This document shows positions 1 through 6,306 of a stretch of 23,603 nt of DNA, piece by piece (position 1 is the first letter of the stretch; every line of letters begins with the position of its first letter). This DNA comes from DAOOVD01 sp035369845 (GTDB lineage Bacteria; Bacillota; Desulfotomaculia; Desulfotomaculales; Pelotomaculaceae): contig DAOOVD010000038.1 in assembly GCA_035369845.1 (NCBI GenBank), positions 1 to 23,603 of the forward strand, in the 5' to 3' direction. The position numbers and the translations under genes are program-made. The notes under the pieces are model-generated. The model worked only from the letters and a program-made list of their open reading frames with translations, made no database searches and was not told the DNA's origin.

Positions 1-1113
1 ATACAGGCCCTTGATGCTGGTTTCACCGACCAGATTGGTTTTAACCCCTCCCATCATATAGTGGGCGGCAGGGGATACCGGTATGCGGTCAACGGTTATG
101 TCCAGGTTGAATTCCGCGCAGGTTTTGGTAATGTTGGGAAAACGGCTTTTTACAACTTCCGGATCGAGGTGGGTTAAATCCAGGAACACCTTGTTGGAGC
201 CCGTTTGGGCCATTTCTTTTAAAATTGCCCGGACTACTATGTCCCTCGGAGCAAGCTCGGCGAGGTCGTGATAACCGGGCATAAAGCGCCGCCCGAGACT
301 GTTGCGCAGGTAAGCGCCTTCACCCCTGACGGCTTCCGAAATGAGAAAGCGCGGGGCGCCCGGCAGGTTAAGCACGGTGGGGTGGAACTGGATGAATTCC
401 ATGTCCATCACCTCGGCGCCGGCCCGGAACGCTATGGCGATACCGTCCCCCGTCGATATCTCCGGGTTGGTGTTGTGCTCAAAAAGCCGTCCCAGCCCGC
501 CGGTGGAAAGGACTACAACCTTGCCGCGAAAAACCTTGAGCGTCCGCTCGAACCGGTCGAAGGCGAGGACTCCGTAGCAGACGTTTTCCCTTACCAGGAG
601 ATCCACCACGTAATGGTTTTCCATCACTTTAATTCTCTCGTCTTCTTTTACGCGCTGGGTCAGCACCCGCTGGATCTCCGCCCCGGTGGCGTCCCCGCTG
701 GCATGCAGGATGCGGCGCCTGCTGTGGGCCCCTTCCCTGGTCAGGCACAGGCCGCGGTTGTCACAATCAAAAATGGCGCCCAGTCTGATCAGTTCCTTGA
801 CCCGGTCGGGTCCCTCGCTGACCAAAGCAGCTACTGCTTCAGCATCGCACAGCCCGGCTCCGGCAACAAGCGTATCCTCCCTGTGCAGGGCGGGGGAATC
901 CGTATCCCCGAGGGCGGCTGCTATACCCCCCTGCGCCTTGTCGGTACCCGTATCCATCATTGTCTGTTTGGTCAGGACCGTAACCGAACCGCCCGCCTGT
1001 GACGCCGTGAGGGAAGTATATAACCCGGCAATGCCGCTTCCCAGGACGATATACTCGTCTTCTTCCTGGGGCAGTTCCCGGGTATCGAAATTCAGCATGT
1101 ATCTTTCGGGCAA
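1..1113 (-). CDS. nadB: L-aspartate oxidase, C-terminus cut by window edge
   Basis: Flavoenzyme that oxidises L-aspartate to iminoaspartate, the first step of de novo NAD synthesis; NadA then makes quinolinate. The 371 codons present match the family from its N-terminus: FAD dinucleotide-binding GSGIAG at residues 25-30, then TDKAQGGIAAA, HSRRRILHASGDATG, the active-site FIQFHPTVL segment, LAPRDIVVRAI, and SPAAHYMMGGV near the cut. Family members are about 530 residues, so roughly 160 C-terminal residues lie beyond position 1. I chose the TTG at 1113 because GGGAGG sits 6 nt upstream; an in-frame ATG five codons later (1098) has no such site. It lies 150 bp behind panD and has its own near-consensus promoter, so it can be expressed apart from the pan genes. 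Identification is firm. Confidence 0.95.
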   Translation of the reverse strand, partial: MPERYMLNFDTRELPQEEDEYIVLGSGIAGLYTSLTASQAGGSVTVLTKQTMMDTGTDKAQGGIAAALGDTDSPALHREDTLVAGAGLCDAEAVAALVSEGPDRVKELIRLGAIFDCDNRGLCLTREGAHSRRRILHASGDATGAEIQRVLTQRVKEDERIKVMENHYVVDLLVRENVCYGVLAFDRFERTLKVFRGKVVVLSTGGLGRLFEHNTNPEISTGDGIAIAFRAGAEVMDMEFIQFHPTVLNLPGAPRFLISEAVRGEGAYLRNSLGRRFMPGYHDLAELAPRDIVVRAILKEMAQTGSNKVFLDLTHLDPEVVKSRFPNITKTCAEFNLDITVDRIPVSPAAHYMMGGVKTNLVGETSIKGLY

Positions 1114-1220
1114 TAGGAACCCTCCCTTAACATGTATGCCTGCCGGGCTCCCGTCCCTCCGCCTTTTTCTTAACAAGAAAAAAATACGGATTTTTCAAGC
1201 CCCAGAAAAACTTTAGGTTT

Positions 1221-1250
1221 ATTCTAACGGGCTCATTCCGCATTTGTCAA
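1221..1250 (-). promoter_or_regulatory. sigma-A-type promoter of nadB
   Basis: On the minus strand TTGACA (1250-1245) is followed after 18 bp by TAGAAT (1226-1221), about 110 bp before the nadB start. The leader that follows is AT-rich and holds an inverted repeat TTTTTCTT-aac-AAGAAAAA (plus-strand 1164-1182). Motif quality is high; activity is inferred. Confidence 0.7.
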
Positions 1251-1263
1251 GAAAGTTGTTTTC

Positions 1264-1647
1264 TCAGCATGTTTCGCCGTGAGCTTCGCCCCGCTTTATG
1301 CCTGTGACCCTGTTTTTCCCGTCGACCATAACTACGGTCGGTTTGAACATCAGCGCCTCCCTGTGATCGAGCAAGGCGTAGGCGATGATAATAACGCTAT
1401 CTCCCGGCTGCGCCAGGCGGGCGGCGGCGCCGTTCAGGCAGATAATCCCCGAATCCCTGGTGCCTTTCATAACATAAGTTTCAAACCGGGCCCCGTTGTT
1501 GTTATTAACTATTTGAACCTTTTCATTCGGCAGAATGCCCGACGCATCCAGCAAGGCCTCGTCAATGGTAATGCTGCCCATGTAGTTGAGGTTGGCTTCC
1601 GTAACTGTAGCCCTGTGGATTTTTGATTTGAACATGGTGAGATACAT
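1264..1647 (-). CDS. panD: aspartate 1-decarboxylase (pyruvoyl-dependent)
   Basis: Makes beta-alanine from aspartate for pantothenate synthesis. The 127-residue product is the usual size. Gly24-Ser25 in the YMGSITID context is the self-cleavage site that turns Ser25 into the pyruvoyl cofactor of the alpha chain; downstream are the conserved NNNNGARFETYVMKG and LNGAAARLAQPGD segments. The ATG at 1647 is preferred over the ATG four codons later: GGGAG lies 4 nt upstream, and this start places the cleavage site at 24/25 as in the E. coli enzyme. The start codon shares one base with the panC stop (TAATG), implying translational coupling. Confidence 0.96.
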   Translation of the reverse strand: MYLTMFKSKIHRATVTEANLNYMGSITIDEALLDASGILPNEKVQIVNNNNGARFETYVMKGTRDSGIICLNGAAARLAQPGDSVIIIAYALLDHREALMFKPTVVMVDGKNRVTGIKRGEAHGETC

Positions 1648-2504
1648 TACTCTCCCGCCTCCCTGGATAAAATAACATTGTCAATCAGCCGCGTCCGGCC
1701 GATTTTTACAGCCAGCGCCAGCAAGGCCCGGTCCTTTATTTTGTCTATCGGCTCAAGGTCCGGATAACCGTAAATTTCGGCATAATCAATGCCGGCCAGA
1801 GGTTCGCCCTCAATCATATCCACAACAAGTTGCCGTATTTTTGCGCAGTCCCGCTCGCCGGAGGCAAAAACCTCCCGGGCCTTTTGCAAACTGCGGGATA
1901 ACACCAGGGCAGCCTCGCGCTCCTCAGACTTCAAGTAGACATTGCGGGAACTCATGGCCAGGCCGTCCACCTCCCGCACCGTGGGCACCGTGACTATTTC
2001 GACACTCATGTTCAAGTCGGCGACCATTCTTTTTATTACCAGCGCTTGCTGGGCGTCTTTTTGTCCGAAGAAGGCGTAATCCGGATTCACTATGTTGAAA
2101 AGCTTGGTTACCACGGTGGCCACTCCGCGGAAGTGACCGGGGCGGGAAAGCCCGCACAGAACCGAGGTTATGCGCTCCACCTCCACGTAAGTACAGTAAC
2201 CCTGCGGATACATTTCCCCCGCGGAGGGATTGAATATGGCGTCTACACCCACCTCTTCGGCCAGGCGCGCATCCCGTTCCAGATCTCTGGGGTAACGGTC
2301 AAAATCTTCACCGGGACCGAACTGGGTCGGGTTGACAAATATGCTTATTACAACGGTTCCGCAGCGTTCTTTTGCCCGGCGCATCAGTTCCAGGTGTCCT
2401 TCATGCAGGTAACCCATGGTCGGGACTAAACCCACGGTGTTCCCCGCGGCCCTGGCCTTTCGCACAAAATCTCTTATCTCCGCAATGGTGTGGCAAATAA
2501 ACAT
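1647..2504 (-). CDS. panC: pantothenate synthetase (pantoate-beta-alanine ligase)
   Basis: ATP-dependent condensation of pantoate with beta-alanine, the last step of pantothenate synthesis; cytoplasmic, nucleotidyltransferase fold. Residues counted from the ATG at 2504: PTMG 28-31, HEGH 34-37 (the HIGH-type ATP motif), FVNPTQFGPGEDFDRYPR from 57, GQKD 147-150, and SSRN 185-188 (KMSKS-like loop). 285 residues, normal length. An upstream TTG at 2510 is in frame, but it abuts the GGGGG Shine-Dalgarno, whereas the ATG at 2504 sits 6 nt from it. It follows panB after a 115-bp gap that contains a dispersed repeat copy, and its stop overlaps the panD start. Confidence 0.97.
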   Translation of the reverse strand: MFICHTIAEIRDFVRKARAAGNTVGLVPTMGYLHEGHLELMRRAKERCGTVVISIFVNPTQFGPGEDFDRYPRDLERDARLAEEVGVDAIFNPSAGEMYPQGYCTYVEVERITSVLCGLSRPGHFRGVATVVTKLFNIVNPDYAFFGQKDAQQALVIKRMVADLNMSVEIVTVPTVREVDGLAMSSRNVYLKSEEREAALVLSRSLQKAREVFASGERDCAKIRQLVVDMIEGEPLAGIDYAEIYGYPDLEPIDKIKDRALLALAVKIGRTRLIDNVILSREAGE

Positions 2505-2540
2505 AAGCAACCCCCGTTTTAGTAATGATTGCGCCGTCCG

Positions 2541-2588
2541 TTTCCTTCAACCTCAAGACCCCGACAGTTTGTCTGCATTCTGAGAGGA
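2541..2588 (-). repeat. dispersed intergenic repeat, copy B
   Basis: About 45 bp here and at 16241-16290 align with roughly 36 identities and one gap, including a shared 13-mer CTTCAACCTCAAG plus CAGTTTGT and TCTGAG blocks. Both copies start a few dozen bases or less past the stop codon of a minus-strand gene (panB here, spoIIE there) in the same orientation. It could be a REP/MITE-like element or a shared 3' UTR motif. Confidence 0.6.
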
Positions 2589-2619
2589 AGGCGCTGCCTT
2601 CGTTTTTGCGCCTTGCGCC

Positions 2620-3456
2620 CTAATAAAGCTTTTGCAGCACCTCCTCGGACATTCCGAAGCAGTGTTCGGGGCCGGGGAAAGAGCGCTCCTCGACTTCGAG
2701 CTTGTACTGCTTTAAAACGGCGGCAATACTTTCGTGAAGGTTGGCGTATTTTTTTACAAATTTCGGCACAAAACCCGGGTAAAGTCCCAGCAGGTCGTGG
2801 GTGACCAATACCTGGCCGTCACAATGGGGGCCCGCCCCGATACCGATGGTGGCAACCTTCAGCATTTCCGTCACCATTTTGGCGAGAGGCGTCGGCACGC
2901 ATTCCAAAACTATTGAAAAAACACCCGCCTCTTCAAGCGCTTTGGCGTCGGCGATAAGTTTTTTGGCGGCCGACTCGTCCTTGCCCTGAACTTTGAAGCC
3001 TCCCAGTTGGTGGATGGACTGCGGAGTGAGTCCGAGGTGTCCCATTACCGGGATACCGGCGTCAACAATGGCGCGCACGGCCCCGGCAACTTCCCGTCCG
3101 CCCTCCAGCTTGACCGCCTGCGCCCCTGTTTCTTTCAAAAACCTTCCGGCGTTGCGCACGGCTTCTTCAACAGAAACCTGGTAGGAGAGGAACGGCATAT
3201 CGGCCACGACCATCGCCCGGCTGGCCCCGCGGCAGACAGCCTTGACATGGTGAATCATGTCCTCCATGGTTACCGGGAGAGTGGAGTCGTACCCCAGCAC
3301 CACATTCCCGAGGGAATCGCCGACCAGGATCATGTCTATGCCCGCCTCGTCCACCATCCGGGCTATGGGATAGTCATAGGCGGTCAGCATTGTAATCGGC
3401 CGGCCCTCTATCTTCATCTGCTTGACCGTGGCGGTTGTCACTTTTACCTTACTCAT
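2620..3456 (-). CDS. panB: 3-methyl-2-oxobutanoate hydroxymethyltransferase
   Basis: Transfers a hydroxymethyl group from 5,10-methylene-tetrahydrofolate to alpha-ketoisovalerate, giving ketopantoate, the committed step to pantothenate. The 278-residue (beta/alpha)8 protein shows LTAYDYP at 24-30, VGDSLGNVVLGYDST from 45 (metal-binding Asp47), VVADMPF with Asp86, KLEGG, GHLGLTPQ and the C-terminal GIGAG-CDGQVLV-HDLLG signature. The ATG at 3456 has AAGGAGG at good spacing and forms an ATGA overlap with the preceding gene's stop; the frame is open for 34 more codons upstream, but that stretch only overlaps the neighbour. It draws one-carbon units from the folate pathway encoded further right. 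Confidence 0.97.
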   Translation of the reverse strand: MSKVKVTTATVKQMKIEGRPITMLTAYDYPIARMVDEAGIDMILVGDSLGNVVLGYDSTLPVTMEDMIHHVKAVCRGASRAMVVADMPFLSYQVSVEEAVRNAGRFLKETGAQAVKLEGGREVAGAVRAIVDAGIPVMGHLGLTPQSIHQLGGFKVQGKDESAAKKLIADAKALEEAGVFSIVLECVPTPLAKMVTEMLKVATIGIGAGPHCDGQVLVTHDLLGLYPGFVPKFVKKYANLHESIAAVLKQYKLEVEERSFPGPEHCFGMSEEVLQKLY

Positions 3457-4334
3457 TTTTGCCTCCTTAGAAATATTTCTTCCAGTCTTTTTCCCTGCTC
3501 GGAACTTATGCTGCCTTTTTCGAGAGCCACTTTTACCGTGTAAAAACCGAGCCTGCAATAAAGATCCAGTTCCTCCTCCCCTATCTCTTGCAAAACCTCC
3601 AGGTGACCTTCAATCGTCGGACCGTCCCCTCTGGCGACAGGTCCGGTAAGAGCCAGCGCGGGGCTTGTCTGACCGACATTCCTGACAGTGCCCTGCACCA
3701 GGGGCAGCAGCGCTTCAAACGCCTCCTCCCTGGAAAGCCCGAAACGGCCGTACAGCCCTGTGGCAAAATGCATCAGCGAAACCAGGTAGTTCGAAGCGAT
3801 ACAGGCTGCAGCATGGTACAACGGCTTGTCCCCGGCCGCGATAAAAAAACTTTTTCCGCCCAGATCCTTTACAATCTGCTCCGCCAGGGGCCTTGCACCG
3901 GCGTCGCCTTCCAGCGCAAAATAAGATCCGGGGAGGTTTTCCATCGCCGTTTTAACATCTGCAAAGGACTGGAGCGGATGGAGTGAAAACGCCAGGGCCC
4001 CGGCTTTCCGCACGGCGCCGACCTCGTCGGCCGGATGAGCTCCGCTGGTGTGAAATACAACTTGCCCGGTCCGGATTCCCCCGCGCTCGGTGATTTTGCC
4101 GGCAACCCGGGCTATCTCACGGTCGGGGGTGGTGATAAAAACCGCGTCCGCTCCCGCCGTTATTTCTTCCGGCCTGTCAGTCGCATACACATCCAGTTCT
4201 TTCGCAACGCGGCTCGCAGAAAATATACTCTTGCTGGCGACGCCAGTCAGGGGATAACCCCGGCGTCCCAGCAGCAATGCCAGCGCCGATCCGACTTTTC
4301 CGGCACCGACTATGGCGATCTTGGGCTTAACCAA
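3453..4334 (-). CDS. Rossmann-fold DUF2520 protein, candidate ketopantoate reductase
   Basis: First gene of the pan operon. The N-terminal half is an NAD(P)-binding Rossmann domain with GAGKVG at 10-15 and an ITTPD segment at 68-71; a HTSGAH motif at 95-100 and SLHPLQSF at 117-124 lead into a helical C-terminal DUF2520 domain, an architecture resembling ProC/6-phosphogluconate-dehydrogenase-type reductases. 293 residues. No classical panE is visible in the cluster, yet ketopantoate must be reduced to pantoate between PanB and PanC, so position suggests that job; I recall PanG, an alternative ketopantoate reductase from Francisella, as a possible relative. The function is inference. The start is TTG at 4334 with GGGAGG 9 nt upstream; that site lies inside a stem with the leader. 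The ATGA overlap with panB supports co-translation. Confidence 0.85.
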   Translation of the reverse strand: MVKPKIAIVGAGKVGSALALLLGRRGYPLTGVASKSIFSASRVAKELDVYATDRPEEITAGADAVFITTPDREIARVAGKITERGGIRTGQVVFHTSGAHPADEVGAVRKAGALAFSLHPLQSFADVKTAMENLPGSYFALEGDAGARPLAEQIVKDLGGKSFFIAAGDKPLYHAAACIASNYLVSLMHFATGLYGRFGLSREEAFEALLPLVQGTVRNVGQTSPALALTGPVARGDGPTIEGHLEVLQEIGEEELDLYCRLGFYTVKVALEKGSISSEQGKRLEEIFLRRQK

Positions 4335-4340
4335 ATGAAC

Positions 4341-4389
4341 AGCCCTCCCCTCTTGTCACTTTTCCAAACCTGTCTCACCAGGGAGGGCT
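4341..4389 (-). promoter_or_regulatory. Shine-Dalgarno-sequestering stem in the pan leader
   Basis: AGCCCUCCC (4389-4381) is perfectly complementary to GGGAGGGCU (4349-4341), which holds the Shine-Dalgarno of the TTG start at 4334. The pairing would mask translation initiation. GGAGGG at 4441-4436, just past hairpin 2, could compete for CCCUCC and release the site; that switch is inference. Confidence 0.55.
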
Positions 4390-4422
4390 AAAAAACAAAA
4401 ACCTTCCGGTAAAACCGAAAGG
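4390..4422 (-). terminator. intrinsic terminator/attenuator in the pan leader
   Basis: On the minus strand CCUUUCGGU-UUU-ACCGGAAGG (4422-4402, one G-U pair) is followed by UUUUUGUUUUUU. It lies between the pan promoter and the first structural gene, so read-through is needed for expression: an attenuator position. Confidence 0.8.
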
Positions 4423-4440
4423 CACTGTTGTCGCAACCCT

Positions 4441-4544
4441 CCGTCTCGGTCCGTCCCGGCTCCAAGCGGCACAAAATTTCTCATTGTCAATTCATCAATA
4501 TCCAGCAACCGCGCAGGGTGTGGTTCTTCCCGATACCACCCCGC
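4441..4544 (-). ncRNA. tandem bulged-A hairpins, probable pan RNA motif
   Basis: Two hairpins share one plan on the minus strand. Hairpin 1 (4544-4513): GUGGU pairs with ACCAC, a single A is bulged on the 3' side, then GGG pairs with CCC; the loop is AUCGGGAAGA. Hairpin 2 (4469-4441): CUUGG pairs with CCGAG, again one bulged A on the 3' side, then CCG pairs with CGG; the loop is AGCCGGGACGGA. Both loops contain CGGGA. The paired bases differ while pairing is kept, which argues for selection on structure. The known pan motif in Firmicutes is described as a stem with conserved bulged A residues, often in tandem and upstream of pan genes; this fits that description and location, though I could not run a covariance search. 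Confidence 0.65.
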
Positions 4545-4553
4545 TACATGTTA

Positions 4554-4583
4554 ATTTTATCACATGCCGGTTTAAACGGGCAA
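4554..4583 (-). promoter_or_regulatory. extended -10 promoter of the pan operon
   Basis: On the minus strand TTGCCC (4583-4578), an 18-bp spacer, then TAAAAT (4559-4554) preceded by TG in the extended -10 position. A start near 4547 would put the first leader hairpin at the very 5' end of the transcript. Confidence 0.55.
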
Positions 4584-4684
4584 CCGGATCGCAAAATTTT
4601 TTGCACAAAAAAATGGCGCCGGGCAATATCGTTCCCGTTCGCCGCCGGCGGAAACGCTGCCTTCCCGGCATAACGCAGTTGTGA

Positions 4685-4713
4685 TGGTTCATCACGGGCG
4701 GTGGTGATATAAT
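4685..4713 (+). promoter_or_regulatory. extended -10 promoter of the CCA-enzyme gene with overlapping dyad
   Basis: TATAAT at 4708-4713 with TG at 4705-4706 is an extended -10; the -35 region (4685-4690, TGGTTC) is poor. The dyad GTGATGgttCATCAC (4681-4695) covers the -35 position and could be an operator. Confidence 0.55.
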
Positions 4714-4747
4714 AAAGACGTATCAGCGCCCGCCGGGAGGAATGCAC

Positions 4748-6247
4748 ATGCTGCTCGAAAAAATACTGGCCACCGTTTCAAACCTCGCCTCCGGCCAAGA
4801 CAGAAAGATTTACCTGGTCGGCGGTTTTCTTCGCGATCTTTACCTGGGCCTTCCGGGGTTTGATCTGGATTTCGCCGTAACAGGCGACGCACTCGGGTTT
4901 GCCCGGACGGCAGCCGAAATTTTAAAGGGAACTTTCGTTCCCCTGGACGGGGTCAACGGTGTCGCCCGCGTGATCATCGGCGGCAGCGGGTGCAGATGGC
5001 AGGCGGACTTCTCCGCGTTAAAAGGCCGGCGCCTGGAAGAAGATCTGTCCGGGAGGGATTTCACCGTCAACGCAATGGCCATTGAGCTTCCGGACTACCT
5101 CAAAATTGCGGGGCTTTCCGGCGGCAGCCCCGACCGCCGGGACTGGCACGGGCTGATGATCGACCCGCACGGCGGTCTTGCCGATATCGAAAACAAAGTA
5201 ATCAGGGCAACCGGCGACTGCGTTTTTGAAAGCGATCCCGTTCGTATTCTGCGGGGGGTTCGCCTCGCCGGGAAACTCGGTTTCGTCATCAGGCCGGAGA
5301 CCGTGGAGTTGATGAAGCGGAGCCGCCGGCGCCTTCAGGAAACCGCCGGGGAAAGGATCTGGGAGGAATTGCTGGCCATTCTGGCACTTCCGGATTCTTA
5401 CCGGTGGATCGCCATGCTGGATTCCACGGAGGTCCTCCCGGAGATATTCCCCTTTGTGGAAAAAATGAAAGCCACCGCCCAGAACAACTTTCACAGGGAC
5501 AACGTCTGGACGCACAGCTTGAACACTTACCGCCGGCTCGAAGAAATATACCTTGAAAACGGCTTTCCCGGCACTCCGAACGCCGGTCCGGACGAAGATT
5601 TAAAGAAACGCCTCCGGAATCATCTTGACCGCCCCCTGCGGCACGGACGCGGGAGGCGCTGCCAGTTGCTCAAGCTGGCCGCGCTTTTTCACGACGCCGG
5701 CAAGGCGGACACGGCCGGAGTAAGGGAGGACGGGCGCATCACTTTTCCCGATCATCACAACGCCGGTCTGGTTTATGCCTCCCGGGTTTCACAAAGGCTG
5801 AAGACAAGCAAAGCCGAAAAATCTTATCTCGAAAATATGGTCATGCACCACATGTATCCCCTGTACCTGTTTATTAACCAGCCCGCCGGGCCGGCGGACA
5901 CCCGCAAGTTCTTCAACAGGCTGGGTGAAAACGCCCCCGACGTACTGCTGCTTTCACATGCCGACGTTACCGCAACCTACCAGGCCGCTGAAAGGGGAAA
6001 AGAGGCTGCAGAATACCGTGCCTTTACCGGGGATCTCCTGCACAGGTACTTTTTCGAGGCCGAAACCTATGTGCACATTCCGCCTTTCGTCAAAGGAACC
6101 GATCTTATCGAATGCTTCGGGCTGAAACCTTCCAGGAAAGTCGGCAGCCTTTTAAAAGAAATCTGCGGGGCCCAGATGCGCGGCGAGGTAAACAGCAGGG
6201 AAGAGGCCCTCGCTTATGCAGCCCGGCTGTTAAAAGAAAAAGCCTGA
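4748..6247 (+). CDS. cca: CCA tRNA nucleotidyltransferase / poly(A) polymerase family, HD domain
   Basis: Class II nucleotidyltransferase, expected to add or repair the 3' CCA of tRNA. From the chosen start: GGFLRD at 25-30, the metal-binding DLD at 39-41, RDFTVNAMA at 103-111, PVRILRGVRLAGKLGF from 164 and the ERIWEE helix near 202. A HD-superfamily domain follows with His256, the HD pair at 315-316, His336/His337 and Asp406, so phosphohydrolase activity is possible. 499 residues. The ATG at 4748 sits 7 nt after GGGAGG; the ATG two codons earlier (4742) is only 1 nt from it. Family members may add CCA, only CC, only A, or poly(A); sequence alone does not settle this. It stands alone, divergent from the pan operon. 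Confidence 0.85.
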   Translation: MLLEKILATVSNLASGQDRKIYLVGGFLRDLYLGLPGFDLDFAVTGDALGFARTAAEILKGTFVPLDGVNGVARVIIGGSGCRWQADFSALKGRRLEEDLSGRDFTVNAMAIELPDYLKIAGLSGGSPDRRDWHGLMIDPHGGLADIENKVIRATGDCVFESDPVRILRGVRLAGKLGFVIRPETVELMKRSRRRLQETAGERIWEELLAILALPDSYRWIAMLDSTEVLPEIFPFVEKMKATAQNNFHRDNVWTHSLNTYRRLEEIYLENGFPGTPNAGPDEDLKKRLRNHLDRPLRHGRGRRCQLLKLAALFHDAGKADTAGVREDGRITFPDHHNAGLVYASRVSQRLKTSKAEKSYLENMVMHHMYPLYLFINQPAGPADTRKFFNRLGENAPDVLLLSHADVTATYQAAERGKEAAEYRAFTGDLLHRYFFEAETYVHIPPFVKGTDLIECFGLKPSRKVGSLLKEICGAQMRGEVNSREEALAYAARLLKEKA

Positions 6248-6306
6248 GATGTTCCTTTAATCTGCCAAATTAGCCACAGTTTACTTCAATGCCCAAAGGC
6301 ATCCCG

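Larger units (their letters stand above)
4335..4747. other. 413-bp divergent intergenic region (pan leader and CCA-gene promoter)
   Basis: No gene. The minus strand carries, in transcription order, an extended -10 promoter (4583-4554), two bulged-A hairpins (4544-4513 and 4469-4441), an intrinsic terminator (4422-4390) and a stem masking the Shine-Dalgarno (4389-4341). The plus strand has an extended -10 promoter (-10 at 4708-4713) with a perfect dyad GTGATGgttCATCAC at 4681-4695. Between the two promoters lies GC-rich sequence with a small AT dyad GCAAAATTTTTTGC (4591-4604) and nothing else I recognise. Confidence 0.8.

Noticed and set aside
268..1002. 244-codon plus-strand open frame
   Set aside because: Antisense shadow of nadB.
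4360..4374. 14-base string TTTCCAAACCTGTC shared with 10151-10164
   Set aside because: About two exact 14-mer matches are expected by chance in a window of this size; no extended similarity on either side.
4390..4547. T-box leader upstream of the pan operon
   Set aside because: GGGTGGTATCGGG looks superficially like a T-box sequence, but it lies at the 5' end rather than next to the terminator, lacks ACCGCG, and pairs as hairpin 1.
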